This document shows, piece after piece, positions 43,785-54,493 of a stretch of DNA of 64,000 bases (positions are counted from its first letter, which is position 1; the number at the start of each line of letters is the position of its first letter). Source of the stretch: Microbacterium sp. TPD7012 (GTDB lineage: Bacteria; Actinomycetota; Actinomycetes; Actinomycetales; Microbacteriaceae); contig NZ_QDFV01000002.1 in NCBI RefSeq assembly GCF_003075395.1, forward strand, positions 682,001 to 746,000, read 5' to 3'. The notes below the pieces were generated by a model. The model did no database searches. It saw nothing but the letters and a program-made list of their open reading frames with translations, and was not told the origin of the DNA. The translations under genes and the position numbers were made by a program.

Positions 43785-44671
43785 TACTTGACTGCTCCTG
43801 CCGTGATGCCGCGTGTCAGCGTGCGCTGGAAGATGAGGAAGAAGATGAGCGTGGGGATGATGCCGAGAAGAGCCGACGCGCTCGTCGTCGTGACGTCCAT
43901 CAGACGGTCGCCCTGCAGCACGCTGATCGCGACCGGGACGGTCTGGTTGGCGTTCGAGGCGAGGAACGTCAGCGGGATGAGGAACTCGTTCCACGTCCAG
44001 ATGAAGAAGAAGATGAGCAGCACCGACAGGGTCGGCCGGCTGATCGGGAAGATCACGCGCCAGAGGATCTGCCAGCGAGTCGCGCCGTCGAGCGAGGCCG
44101 CCTCGAGGATCTCCTTGGGGAACGTGCCGTACACGGAGGACAGCAGGTAGGTGCCGAAGGCGGCCTGGATCACGGTGAACACGATGATCACCGCCCACAC
44201 GTTGTCGTACAGCCCCACCGATTTGAACATGTAGTACAGCGGGTAGAGCAGGGCCTCCTGCGGCAGCAGGTTGGCCATGAGGAACAGCAGCACGATCCAG
44301 CTGCGCCCGCGGATGCGGCCGATGCCGATCGCGAAGGCATTCAGCATCGAGATCACGACGGCCAGCACCGCGACGATGCCGGAGATGAAGATCGAGTTCC
44401 AGACCTTCTCGGGGAAGTTCACCCGCTCCCAGAACTTGATGATCCCGCCGAAGTCGGGCGTCTCGGGGAAGGCGAGGGGACCGGATGTGGCGTAGTCCAC
44501 CGGCGACTTGAACGAGTTCACCAGCACGAGGTAGAACGGCGCGATCACGAGCAGCGCACCCACGACGACGAGGGCGAGCAGCAGCCAGTCGACGGGCCGC
44601 TTCTTGGTCATGCCGCCGCGGGCACGGCTCTTCGACGGCTTGCCGGTGACGATGGCAGTGGTGGCGTGCAT
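43784..44671 (-). CDS. Carbohydrate ABC transporter permease (MalG type)
   Basis: 295 residues with six transmembrane helices, from DWLLLALVVVGALLVIAPFY to ALLGIIPTLIFFLIFQRTL. The EAA loop that contacts the ATPase is EILEAASLDGATRWQILWRVIFPISRP. It is the second permease of a CUT1-type importer. No ATPase gene is in the cluster, so a shared MsiK-like ATPase elsewhere is expected. Starts and stops overlap by one base with both neighbours. Confidence 0.94.
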   Translation of the reverse strand: MHATTAIVTGKPSKSRARGGMTKKRPVDWLLLALVVVGALLVIAPFYLVLVNSFKSPVDYATSGPLAFPETPDFGGIIKFWERVNFPEKVWNSIFISGIVAVLAVVISMLNAFAIGIGRIRGRSWIVLLFLMANLLPQEALLYPLYYMFKSVGLYDNVWAVIIVFTVIQAAFGTYLLSSVYGTFPKEILEAASLDGATRWQILWRVIFPISRPTLSVLLIFFFIWTWNEFLIPLTFLASNANQTVPVAISVLQGDRLMDVTTTSASALLGIIPTLIFFLIFQRTLTRGITAGAVK

Positions 44672-45636
44672 CACAGTCCCGCCCTTTCCTTGCGCTCGAG
44701 CGAGTTCTGCACGCGGATGAACACGATCGACACGATGACCACGACGATGGTGAGCACGGTGGCGATGGTCGCGCCGTAGCCGACGTTCCGCTTGGTGAAG
44801 AACTCCTGGTACGCGTAGTAGGCCGGCACGAGCGTGGCGCCCGCGGGTCCGCCGCGCGTGATGATGTAGACCGGGCCGAACACCTTCAGGGCCGCGATCG
44901 TGCAGGTCAGCGTCACGACGAAGATCTCCGGGCGGATGATGCTCATCGTGATGGCCGTGAACCGCTGCAGCCAGTTGGCCCCGTCGAGCTCCGCCGCCTC
45001 GTAGAGCTCGGGATCGACGCGCTGCAGAGCCGCCATGAACACGACGACCGGATAGCCGAGCTGCACCCACACCATGACGAGCATCAGCACGATGAGCGCG
45101 GAGGGCATCTGACCCAGCCAGTCGTAGGACGGCAGTCCGAAGGCGCCGAGGATCTGGTTGAGGGCTCCGTCTCCGCCCGGACGCACGATCCATCCGATCA
45201 CGATGCCGGCGACGGCGATGGGCAGGATCTGCGGGAGGTAATAGGTGGCCCGCAGGAAGCTGCCGACCTTGCCGCCGAACTTGCGGCCGACGACGTCGAA
45301 CAGCAGGGCGGCGACGATGAGACCGACGATCGTGGGGACCACGACCATCGCCAGGATCATCCAGACGGAGTTCGTGAACGACGTCCAGAAGTCGCTGTCG
45401 GTGAGGATCTTCTGCCAGTTCTCCAGCCCGATGAACTCCGGCGTGCGCACGCCCTTCCACTTCGTGAAGGTGAGGTACACGTTCCAGATGAGCGGGATGA
45501 TGACGACGACGAGCAGCAGAGCGAAGCCGGGAAGAAGGTACATCCAGTAGGCGCCGGTCCCGCCGCTGCGCTGCGGGATGGACGGCTGTTCGGGCGGCAG
45601 CTTCTGGCGGCGGCCCTCGCGGGTGGCGAGCGACAT
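44671..45636 (-). CDS. Carbohydrate ABC transporter permease (MalF type)
   Basis: 321 residues, six transmembrane helices (WMYLLPGFALLLVVVIIPLI first). The EAA loop is LYEAAELDGANWLQRFTAITMSIIRP. It forms the import channel with the following permease. The start is set at the second of two close ATG codons (45636), which has GGAG six bases upstream; the ATG at 45642 is an alternative. The stop overlaps the next ATG by one base (TGATG). Confidence 0.93.
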   Translation of the reverse strand: MSLATREGRRQKLPPEQPSIPQRSGGTGAYWMYLLPGFALLLVVVIIPLIWNVYLTFTKWKGVRTPEFIGLENWQKILTDSDFWTSFTNSVWMILAMVVVPTIVGLIVAALLFDVVGRKFGGKVGSFLRATYYLPQILPIAVAGIVIGWIVRPGGDGALNQILGAFGLPSYDWLGQMPSALIVLMLVMVWVQLGYPVVVFMAALQRVDPELYEAAELDGANWLQRFTAITMSIIRPEIFVVTLTCTIAALKVFGPVYIITRGGPAGATLVPAYYAYQEFFTKRNVGYGATIATVLTIVVVIVSIVFIRVQNSLERKERAGL

Positions 45637-45695
45637 GTTCATCTCCAGGAGGAGGCGGGGACGGCGATCCTGAGGATGCCGCCCCCGCGGACGGA

Positions 45696-47003
45696 TCAAC
45701 GGAATTCGGCGGTGCCTTCGTCGTACTGCTCACCGAGGTTGGTGTTCGTGGTCTTCACGTCCTGCACACCGGTGACCAGACCCTGGAGCTCCTGGACGAT
45801 GACGTCGTAGAAGCCGGGGGCGGGCCAGTCCGGGTAGAACGACAGGCCGTCGGCGTCGAGCACGCCGTTGAACGTCTCGATGAGGGCCGCGCTCTTCTCG
45901 TCGGTGATGTCGGCGGTGTCCGCGGCCACGGGCAGACCGCCGTTGTTGCCGATGATCGCCTGGATCTCGGGCCGCATGGTGATGTCGATGAACTCGTAGG
46001 CGAGCTCCTTGTTGGCGGCGTTCTCGGGGACGACCCAGAGGTTGCCCGAGGAGCCCAGCGAGAGATCGGCGCCGGGGAAGGCGGTCATCGTCCAGTCGAA
46101 GCCCGTGGCCTCGGCCACGAAACGACCGAACCACCACGAGCCCGACACGAAGATGGGGGAGTTGCCGTTGATGAACGAGACGCCGGCGTCCTCGGCCTTG
46201 ACCGAGGAGACGTCGGAGGCGATGTAGCCCTTGTCGACGTACTCCTTCAGGGTCTCGGTCGCGGCCGTGACCTCGGGTCCCTGCCAGTCGACCTCGCCGT
46301 CGTAGAGCTGGTAGGCGTCGACGAATCCGCGGTCGCCCTCGAGCAGCGCGAGCTGGTACCAGAGCTGTCCGAGGGGGTACTCGGCGCCGGCCTCCGCCAG
46401 CGGCGTGATGCCCTTCGCGACGAAGGCGTCGAGCACGTCGACGAACTCGTCGTAGGTCGTGGGGATCTCGAGTCCCGCCGCCGCGAACGCGTCCTGGTTG
46501 TAGTAGACGCCGACGAACTCGCCGTAGTTCGGCACACCGAACCAGGTGTCGCCGCCCATGACCCCGTCTTCGGAGTACTTCGCGGTCGTCTGCAGGGAGG
46601 GCGCGAGCTTCTCATCCCAGCCGTACTCGTCCACGGCATCCGAGATGTCGGCGATCAGGCCGGTCGACGCGAGGAACCCCGCTGTCGCGTTGCCCTTGTT
46701 GAACTCCATCAGGTCCGGTGCCGCGTCGGTGTCGAGCACCTGGCTGGCGGTCTTCTGGATCTGCTCGAAGGACTTCTCCTCGAACTCGACCTTCGCGCCG
46801 GTCTCCTCTTCGAAGATCTTGATGGCCTCGGCCCATGCCTTGCCCATCGCGCTGTCGGCTCCCTCGTAGTGCCACAGCTTGAGGGTCTTGCCATCACCGC
46901 CGTCGTCGCCGGAGCCGGCCGTGCAGCCGCTCAGGGCGATCCCCGTCGCGGTGAGCGCGGCCATCACGGCGAGCGCCTTCGTCCTGCGGATGTTGCGTGC
47001 CAT
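45696..47003 (-). CDS. Extracellular sugar-binding lipoprotein of an ABC importer
   Basis: 435 residues. A lipoprotein signal peptide ends in ALSG-C27 (lipobox), followed by a Gly/Asp-rich linker. The SBP family 1 fold shows in LKLWHYEGADSAMGKAWAEAIKIFEEETGAKVEFEEKSFEQIQ, MEFNKGNATAGFLASTGLIADISD and SPIFVSGSWWFGRF. It captures the oligosaccharide outside the membrane for the two permeases downstream. The ATG at 47003 has AAGGAG eight bases upstream; the GTG three codons earlier does not. A LacI operator lies at 47081. Confidence 0.94.
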   Translation of the reverse strand: MARNIRRTKALAVMAALTATGIALSGCTAGSGDDGGDGKTLKLWHYEGADSAMGKAWAEAIKIFEEETGAKVEFEEKSFEQIQKTASQVLDTDAAPDLMEFNKGNATAGFLASTGLIADISDAVDEYGWDEKLAPSLQTTAKYSEDGVMGGDTWFGVPNYGEFVGVYYNQDAFAAAGLEIPTTYDEFVDVLDAFVAKGITPLAEAGAEYPLGQLWYQLALLEGDRGFVDAYQLYDGEVDWQGPEVTAATETLKEYVDKGYIASDVSSVKAEDAGVSFINGNSPIFVSGSWWFGRFVAEATGFDWTMTAFPGADLSLGSSGNLWVVPENAANKELAYEFIDITMRPEIQAIIGNNGGLPVAADTADITDEKSAALIETFNGVLDADGLSFYPDWPAPGFYDVIVQELQGLVTGVQDVKTTNTNLGEQYDEGTAEFR

Positions 47004-47080
47004 CGTCGGCACTCCTTTCTCGGTGGCCCGTCGGGCCGGACACTTCTCTGGGGCGGGTCTTCAGTTGTGGGGGTGCAATC

Positions 47081-47096
47081 GTCGAAGCGTTTCGAC
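47081..47096. promoter_or_regulatory. LacI-family operator upstream of the sugar operon
   Basis: GTCGAA-GCGT-TTCGAC, a near-perfect palindrome with the central CG usual for LacI proteins, 78 bases before the binding-protein ATG. GTCGAAGCGTTTCG recurs upstream of the regulator gene. Confidence 0.75.
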
Positions 47097-47126
47097 AATG
47101 CGCAGGCAGGAGCGTCGGGTCGGATG

Positions 47127-48137
47127 TCAGCCCCGAGGGGCGACCGATCCGACGGAGCGGTATTCGGGTGGGAGGAGATGGATCCCCGGTCGCACGTCCG
47201 CCTCTTCCAGGCGGCGGACCGCGAGGTCGACGGCGAGCTCGCACGACTGCTGCGGCACGAGGGGGATGGTGTCGACCGGGACGGCGAGGGTCGTCGTGTC
47301 GAAGGAGGCGGCGGCGGAGATCACGGACACGTCGTGCCCGACGCGCAGCCCGTGCTCGTCGAGGACGGTCAGCAGCGCCCCGTGCACATCGTCGACGGCG
47401 TGCACGATGAAGGCCCGGTCGCCGCGCGCGATCGCCGTCTCCGCGGCCGCTCGCACGGCGGCGATGTCGGTGGCCGCCGCGCCCGTGGTCACCCAGTCGA
47501 GAGCGACCCCGCGCTCGACGGCGCGATCCTGGACTCCGTGGAGCAGCCGCCGCGGGAAGTTCGACTTCCGGTACGAGACCTCGGTCTGACCGAGGAGGGT
47601 GATGCGTGTGTGCTCGGCGTCCGCCAGACGATCGACGGCGAGGTGTCCGGCCGCCTCGAAGTCGAGGTCGACGCAGGTCAGGCCCTCGTGGTCGTCGGGT
47701 ATCCCGATGAACACCGTGGGGGTGCGCACCGTCCGCGCGATCGCCGCGCGCTCATCGTCCGGCGCGACATCGAGCACGAGGATCGCGTCGACGAGGTTGC
47801 TGGCCGCCACGCGGTTCATGCCTTCGGATGCCTGCTCGTCGGTCAGCAGGAGGATGTCGTATCCGCGCCGGCGTGCAGCCACGGCCGTCGCCAGCACGAA
47901 GGCCATGTGCGTCGGGGCGTGCGTGTCCGCGCGCAGGGGCTCGGTCAGCGCGAAGATGTGCGTACGCCTTCCGGCCAGCATCCGGGCTCCGGCATCCGGC
48001 TCGTAGCCGAGCGCACGTGCGGCATCCTCGATGCGCACGCGGGTCTTCTCGGACACCGGACGCTTGCCGCTGAGCGCGTAGGAGACCGTGCTGATCGACA
48101 CTCCGGCGGCCTCGGCCACCTCGTGGATCGTCGTCAT
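47127..48137 (-). CDS. LacI family transcriptional regulator of the oligosaccharide operon
   Basis: 336 residues. The N-terminal DNA-binding domain is TTIHEVAEAAGVSISTVSYALSGKRPVSEKTRVRIEDAARALGY, with the hinge helix up to about residue 58. The periplasmic-binding-like sensor domain follows (RRTHIFALTEPLR to the C-terminus). It lies directly upstream of the importer operon in the same direction. The same operator sequence sits before both this gene and the operon, so it probably represses itself and the operon until a sugar binds. Confidence 0.94.
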   Translation of the reverse strand: MTTIHEVAEAAGVSISTVSYALSGKRPVSEKTRVRIEDAARALGYEPDAGARMLAGRRTHIFALTEPLRADTHAPTHMAFVLATAVAARRRGYDILLLTDEQASEGMNRVAASNLVDAILVLDVAPDDERAAIARTVRTPTVFIGIPDDHEGLTCVDLDFEAAGHLAVDRLADAEHTRITLLGQTEVSYRKSNFPRRLLHGVQDRAVERGVALDWVTTGAAATDIAAVRAAAETAIARGDRAFIVHAVDDVHGALLTVLDEHGLRVGHDVSVISAAASFDTTTLAVPVDTIPLVPQQSCELAVDLAVRRLEEADVRPGIHLLPPEYRSVGSVAPRG

Positions 48138-48168
48138 CGTGACTCCATCGTCGTCATGCGGGAATGCT

Positions 48169-48184
48169 GTCGAAGCGTTTCGCT
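48169..48184. promoter_or_regulatory. LacI-family operator at the regulator gene
   Basis: GTCGAAGCGTTTCGCT, sharing 14 bases with the operator at 47081. It lies between the regulator's promoter and its start codon, a position suited to autorepression. Confidence 0.7.
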
Positions 48185-48199
48185 AATGCCTCTGGAGCG

Positions 48200-48229
48200 A
48201 TGATACGCACGGCGATGAGAGGAGCGCAA
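48200..48229 (-). promoter_or_regulatory. Promoter of the LacI regulator gene
   Basis: On the minus strand TTGCGC (48229-48224), 18 bases, TATCAT (48205-48200). Good -35/-10 match with normal spacing. Confidence 0.65.
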
Positions 48230-48309
48230 GCTTTTTGTGGTTGCTCGCAACATATTCGTGACGATCGGCGTGGGAGCGGTCCCGCCGATGGTCGATGAAA
48301 GGCGACGGA

Positions 48310-48336
48310 GTCTCGATGGGGGAGGGGATTCGAGAC
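48310..48336 (-). terminator. Hairpin downstream of the GNAT gene
   Basis: GTCTCGA, 13-base loop, TCGAGAC, 14 bases past the minus-strand GNAT stop. Moderate stem. Confidence 0.4.
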
Positions 48337-48349
48337 CCCGCCGCCGGTC

Positions 48350-48808
48350 TCAGGGTGTGACGCGGATCTCGGCGATGATCTCGCCGTATGCCGTCTCGCC
48401 GACGGGCGTGAAGCCGACGCGGTGGAAGAAGTTCTCCGGTCCGCCGTCGCCTGCCTCGTAGATCACGTTCACGTGGTCGACCTCGCGGCGACGCGCTTCG
48501 TCGATGAGCGACTCGACCGCGAAGCGCCCGACGCCGCGACCCTGATCGTCGGCGTCGACGTTGATGCGCCAGAGAACGGAGCGGAAATGCTCCTCCGGCG
48601 CCTCGTCGTCGAAGTTCGCGCTGACGAACCCCACGACCTCGTCGCGATCGAGGATCACCCGCTGCCACGACGTCTGCGGGTTGATGACGGTGGCCGCGAT
48701 CCCGTAGGAGACGGGGGCGAGGAACTGCTCCTGTCCGGGCTTTAGCGACAGGTTGTTCACGGCGACGATCGTCGCAGCGGAGAGTTCGACCATGCGCAGT
48801 TCGGACAT
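48350..48808 (-). CDS. GNAT family N-acetyltransferase
   Basis: 152 residues. LWRINVDADDQGRGVGRFAVESLIDEARRREVDHVNVIYEAGDGGPENFFHRVGFTPVGE carries motif A (Q/R-G-R-G-V-G) and motif B of the GNAT fold. The RVILDRDEVVGFVSANFDDEA strands precede it. The pattern resembles spermidine/diamine acetyltransferase-like proteins (BltD/PaiA type), but the substrate cannot be assigned. Transcribed alone. Confidence 0.88.
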   Translation of the reverse strand: MSELRMVELSAATIVAVNNLSLKPGQEQFLAPVSYGIAATVINPQTSWQRVILDRDEVVGFVSANFDDEAPEEHFRSVLWRINVDADDQGRGVGRFAVESLIDEARRREVDHVNVIYEAGDGGPENFFHRVGFTPVGETAYGEIIAEIRVTP

Positions 48809-48938
48809 GATCCCAGGCTAACCCCTCCCGCGCGGAGGAACACGTTTCGGAGGAACATTTCGCTCACGGCCGCAACGGGATCGGTTTCCGGATGCCTTGG
48901 CGAGGCGTGCGGCCCACGCGGCGAGAGCGGCTCAGGTA

Positions 48939-48952
48939 TCTTGGTATCGAGA
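48939..48952. promoter_or_regulatory. Palindrome upstream of the isocitrate dehydrogenase gene
   Basis: TCTTGGTATCGAGA, imperfect palindrome (TCTTG / CGAGA), identical at 11 of 14 positions to TCTCGACATCGAGA upstream of sucC. It lies 31 bases before the start codon and overlaps a TATCTT -10-like box. Confidence 0.5.
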
Positions 48953-48983
48953 CAAATAGACCCCGCGAACGGAGAACCTCCTG

Positions 48984-51203
<2,220 letters not shown>

Positions 51204-51211
51204 CGAACACA

Positions 51212-51250
51212 CGAAAGGGGCCGGATGCGAATCGCATCCGGCCCCTTTCG
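51212..51250 (+). terminator. Terminator of the isocitrate dehydrogenase gene
   Basis: CGAAAGGGGCCGGATGCGA and its exact complement, separated by one base: a 19-bp inverted repeat (the tip cannot pair fully). It ends in CCCCTTTCG and lies between convergent genes, so it may serve both. Confidence 0.85.
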
Positions 51251-51276
51251 CGTGCGTCTCGCGAGGAGACGTCCGC

Positions 51277-52743
51277 TCAGTGGTGGACCGAGACCTCGAG
51301 GCCGACGGGCGCCCAGTCGTAGACGTACTTCGCGACCGAGATGGGCATGTTCACGCATCCGTGACTCATCTGGTTGCCGAAGTTGTTGTGCCAGTAGGCG
51401 CCGTGGAAGGCGATGTCCGGCGCGAACCAGGTGTTCCACGGGACATCCTTGGTGACGTAGTCCGTGCCGATCATGTCCTGGATCTCGGTGTGCGCGAACA
51501 CGGTGAAGTTCCCGGTCGGGGTGGGAGTCGCGTCCAGACCGGAGGAGATCGCCCACGACTCCACGACGGCGCCGTTCTCATACAGCGTGGCGCGCTGCGC
51601 GCCGAGGTCGACGTCGATCCGCCGGAAGAGCGTGACGGTCTCGAAGGGGACCTCGGTGACCGAGAGTGCGAAGACGCCATCGCCGGCGGCGAGCTGCTGG
51701 GCGAACTTCTCCGCCACGTCGGAGGTGTCGCCGACCGTGCGGCCGGTGACACCGGCCTGCTCCTCACGGAGGACGTTGCCGCCCGAATCGACGATGCTCG
51801 TGGCGCTGACCGGTGCGCGGTCGACGACGAGCGCGAGGTAGTCGGAGGTCGAGCTGATCGCCTGTGCGTCGGCCTCGATGCGCAGCTGGCCGTTGTCATC
51901 CACGACCGTCATCCAGCTGGCGGCGGTGGCCGCGTCGATCGGCACGGTGCGCTCGGCGCCGACGTAGAAGCCGATGGTGGTGAGCAGCGTGTTCATCTTC
52001 GCGGCCATCGCGGCGGCGTCTTCGTCGGAGACGGCGGCCGGAGCCTCGGCCGGGCCTCCGGGGAACTCGAGAGTCTTGCTGCCACCGGCGACGGCGTCGA
52101 CGAATGCGGCGTTGAGCTCGCCCACGTCGATGCCGGTTCCGGCCTCGGCCGGCGTGGTCACGTAGGAGGCGGTGGCCGCGTCGAAGGCGACGCCGGCGTC
52201 GACCGGGTCTTCGAAGCTGGTCGGCACGGCGGCGCGCAGCGCGCTCGTCGCCTGCGCGGTGTCGAAGGAGATGTCGGCCGGGACCGGCTCGCCCATCCAG
52301 GCGCCGAGGTTCCACATCGGTGCCGTGGCGAACGCCTTGTCGGCGAGAGCCGTCGCGTCGACGGCGGCGCCGAGGTCGGCTCCGGTCAGCACGGTGCCCT
52401 CGCCGTCGCCCGTGAGGACGACCTCTGTCTCGGCGAGGTGGGCGTTGATCGCGTCGGCCGCGGCGCCCGGCGTCATCCAGCCGACCGGGATGCCGGCGAC
52501 GGTCGTTCCCGGAGCGATGAGGACCATGGATGCGGCGCCCGCGCCGATGGCGACGACACCGAGGCCGAGACCGATCCAGAGCCCGAGGCGGCGCTTCTTC
52601 GGCGCCGGCTCCATCGGCGCCCAGGCGAGCGGCTGATCGCCGGTCGTGGGCGGCAGGGAATCGGTGGGTGCGATGACGGCCGTGGCCGCATCGTCGTCGC
52701 CATGCGCCTGTGCTGCGCCCGGTACTGAGATCACATCGGTCAC
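51277..52743 (-). CDS. L,D-transpeptidase with peptidoglycan-binding-type repeats
   Basis: About 488 residues. A short cytoplasmic part (QPLAWAPMEPAPKKRR) precedes one transmembrane helix (LGLWIGLGLGVVAIGAGAAS). Two long YkuD-associated repeats follow (GIPVGWMTPGAAADAINAHL and later WMTVVDDNGQLRIEADAQAI). The C-terminal YkuD catalytic domain ends SHGCVNMPISVAKYVYDWA with nucleophile C463. It makes 3-3 cross-links in the cell wall, facing outward. The GTG at 52743 is chosen for the G-run eight bases upstream; GTG 52752 and TTG 52782 are alternatives. Confidence 0.9.
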   Translation of the reverse strand: MTDVISVPGAAQAHGDDDAATAVIAPTDSLPPTTGDQPLAWAPMEPAPKKRRLGLWIGLGLGVVAIGAGAASMVLIAPGTTVAGIPVGWMTPGAAADAINAHLAETEVVLTGDGEGTVLTGADLGAAVDATALADKAFATAPMWNLGAWMGEPVPADISFDTAQATSALRAAVPTSFEDPVDAGVAFDAATASYVTTPAEAGTGIDVGELNAAFVDAVAGGSKTLEFPGGPAEAPAAVSDEDAAAMAAKMNTLLTTIGFYVGAERTVPIDAATAASWMTVVDDNGQLRIEADAQAISSTSDYLALVVDRAPVSATSIVDSGGNVLREEQAGVTGRTVGDTSDVAEKFAQQLAAGDGVFALSVTEVPFETVTLFRRIDVDLGAQRATLYENGAVVESWAISSGLDATPTPTGNFTVFAHTEIQDMIGTDYVTKDVPWNTWFAPDIAFHGAYWHNNFGNQMSHGCVNMPISVAKYVYDWAPVGLEVSVHH

Positions 52744-52848
52744 GAACTTCACCCCCCGGTTCTCACGTGTCCTGATGCTCAATAGTACGTGATGGCAGGT
52801 AACGGGGAGGCAACGGTGTATGGGGGGCTCGCTCGGCGGGCCCCCGGG

Positions 52849-53253
52849 TCAGGAGATGACGGCGAGTCCGTCGATCTCGACGAGCATCTCCTCGCGGGGC
52901 AGACCTGTGAACACGGTGGTGCGCGCGGGGAGCACGCCGCTCGTGGTGTGGGCGGTCACGAAGGCGCCGTACGCCTCGTTCATGAGGGGGAAGTCCTCGC
53001 GCGTGGTGAGGTAGACGCGCAGCATGACCACGTCGTCGAACGTGGCGCCCGATGCCTCGACGATCGCCTTGACGTTCTCGAGGGTGCGGGTCGTCTGCGC
53101 GGCGACGTCACCGGGGAAGAGGTACTCGTTCGTCTCGGGGTGGACCGGGCCCTGGCCGGAGACCTGCACGATGGGGCCCTTCCGGACGCCCTGCGAGAAG
53201 GTGTGCGCGGGGGCGGGGGCTGCGTCGGTGGAAACTCGGGTCTTCGCGGTCAT
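52849..53253 (-). CDS. ridA: RidA family enamine/imine deaminase
   Basis: 134 residues. VQVSGQGPVHPETNEYLFPGDVAAQTTRTLENVKAIVEASGATFDDVVMLRVYL and the Arg in VLPARTTVFTGLPREEMLVEIDGLAV (R-x4-V...E) are the RidA active-site residues. RidA hydrolyses 2-aminoacrylate formed by serine/threonine dehydratases. It is divergent from a D-serine dehydratase-like gene 25 bases away, which would make exactly that intermediate, so the two probably work together. Confidence 0.93.
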   Translation of the reverse strand: MTAKTRVSTDAAPAPAHTFSQGVRKGPIVQVSGQGPVHPETNEYLFPGDVAAQTTRTLENVKAIVEASGATFDDVVMLRVYLTTREDFPLMNEAYGAFVTAHTTSGVLPARTTVFTGLPREEMLVEIDGLAVIS

Positions 53254-53266
53254 GGTTCCACCCTAG

Positions 53267-53272
53267 TAGCCT
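53267..53272 (+). promoter_or_regulatory. -10 box of a leaderless promoter (D-serine dehydratase-like gene)
   Basis: TAGCCT six bases before the GTG at 53279. Confidence 0.55.
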
Positions 53273-53278
53273 TGTTAG

Positions 53279-54493
53279 GTGCCTCTACAAATTCCGGATC
53301 CTGTTCTCGGCGCCTGGGCGAAGGGCTTCCCGGCCCGCGCATCCGGGCTGCGGCTGTCGGAGGTCGCGGACGCGGATCTGCGTCTCTCCGACCTGGTCAC
53401 ACCGGTGCTCACGGTGCAGGAGAGCGCGCTCGCTCACAACGAGGACACCGTCTTCTCCTGGGCGAGGGCGCAGGGTGTCGTGCTCGCCCCCCACGGCAAG
53501 ACGACGATGGCGCCCGCGCTGTGGCAGCGACTGCTCGACGCCGGCGCGTGGGGGATCTCCGTCGCGACGCCCTGGCAGGCCGAGGTCGCCGTCGACGCCG
53601 GCGTGCCGACCGTGTTGATCGCGAACGCCGTGACGGATGCCGCGGCCGTATCGCGGCTCGGCGAACTCCTCGCGGCCGACGCGGGACTGCGCATCCTGTG
53701 CTGGGCCGACTCCGTCGCCGGGGTGGAGATCCTGGCGGGCGCGCTCGCGGATGCCGCCCGGCCGCTCGATGTCCTCGTCGAACTCGGCGGCGCCCACGGA
53801 CGCACCGGCGCGCGCACCGTCGAGGAGGGGGAGCGGATCGCCGCGGCGATCTCCGACGCCCCCGGACTGCGCCTCGCGGGCGTCGCCGGCTACGAGGGGC
53901 CGTTCGGTCCCGACCGCAGCGACGCATCGGTCGCGGCGGTCGACGGATATCTGCAGACGCTGATCGAGCTGCATGAGCGTCTCGCCTATCCCGACGGTCT
54001 CCGGCCAGTGCTCAGCGCCGGAGGCAGCTCCTTCCCCGACCGCGCCGCCGCGGTGCTGACGCGGAGCGAGGGAGCTGACGTGGTGCTGCGGTCGGGGGCG
54101 TTCCAGATCCATGACGACGGCTTCTACAGCCGGATGTCGCCGTTCGGACCGCTCACCGGCACGACGCCGCTCCGGTCCGCGATGCATGCGTGGGCGCGGG
54201 TGGTCTCGCAGCCGGAGGAGAGCCTAGCTCTGCTCGACGCCGGGCGACGTGATGTGCCCTTCGATCTCGATCTCCCGGTGCCCCAGTCGGTGGACGGCGA
54301 GATCACGGCGCTCAACGACCAGCACGCCTTCCTCCGTCTCTCCGACGGAGCGACGGTCGACGTCGGGGACGTGGTGCGGCTCGGTCTCTCGCATCCGTGC
54401 ACGGCCTTCGACAAGTGGAAGGTGGTCGCCGTCATCGACGACCCCGACGCCGCGGACCCCCGGGTGATCGGAGCGGTCGCGACATGCTTCTGA
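53279..54493 (+). CDS. D-serine dehydratase / D-threonine aldolase-like PLP enzyme
   Basis: 404 residues, fold-type III PLP enzyme. The PLP lysine is in LAPHGKTTMAPALWQRLLDAGAWGISVATPWQA. The C-terminal LSHPCTAFDKWKVVAVID contains the H-x-C zinc ligands that define the D-threonine aldolase/DSD1 family. It should break down D-serine or D-threonine, giving aminoacrylate (then pyruvate and ammonia) or an aldehyde and glycine. The GTG follows a -10 box at six bases. RidA is encoded divergently, and the gene overlaps the next one by 10 bases, placing it in a D-amino-acid operon. Confidence 0.9.
   Translation: MPLQIPDPVLGAWAKGFPARASGLRLSEVADADLRLSDLVTPVLTVQESALAHNEDTVFSWARAQGVVLAPHGKTTMAPALWQRLLDAGAWGISVATPWQAEVAVDAGVPTVLIANAVTDAAAVSRLGELLAADAGLRILCWADSVAGVEILAGALADAARPLDVLVELGGAHGRTGARTVEEGERIAAAISDAPGLRLAGVAGYEGPFGPDRSDASVAAVDGYLQTLIELHERLAYPDGLRPVLSAGGSSFPDRAAAVLTRSEGADVVLRSGAFQIHDDGFYSRMSPFGPLTGTTPLRSAMHAWARVVSQPEESLALLDAGRRDVPFDLDLPVPQSVDGEITALNDQHAFLRLSDGATVDVGDVVRLGLSHPCTAFDKWKVVAVIDDPDAADPRVIGAVATCF

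Noticed and set aside
44672..45733. Apparent fusion extending the MalG-type permease upstream
   Set aside because: The extension is an out-of-frame reading of the MalF-type permease; the overlap TGATG at 44671 marks the true start.
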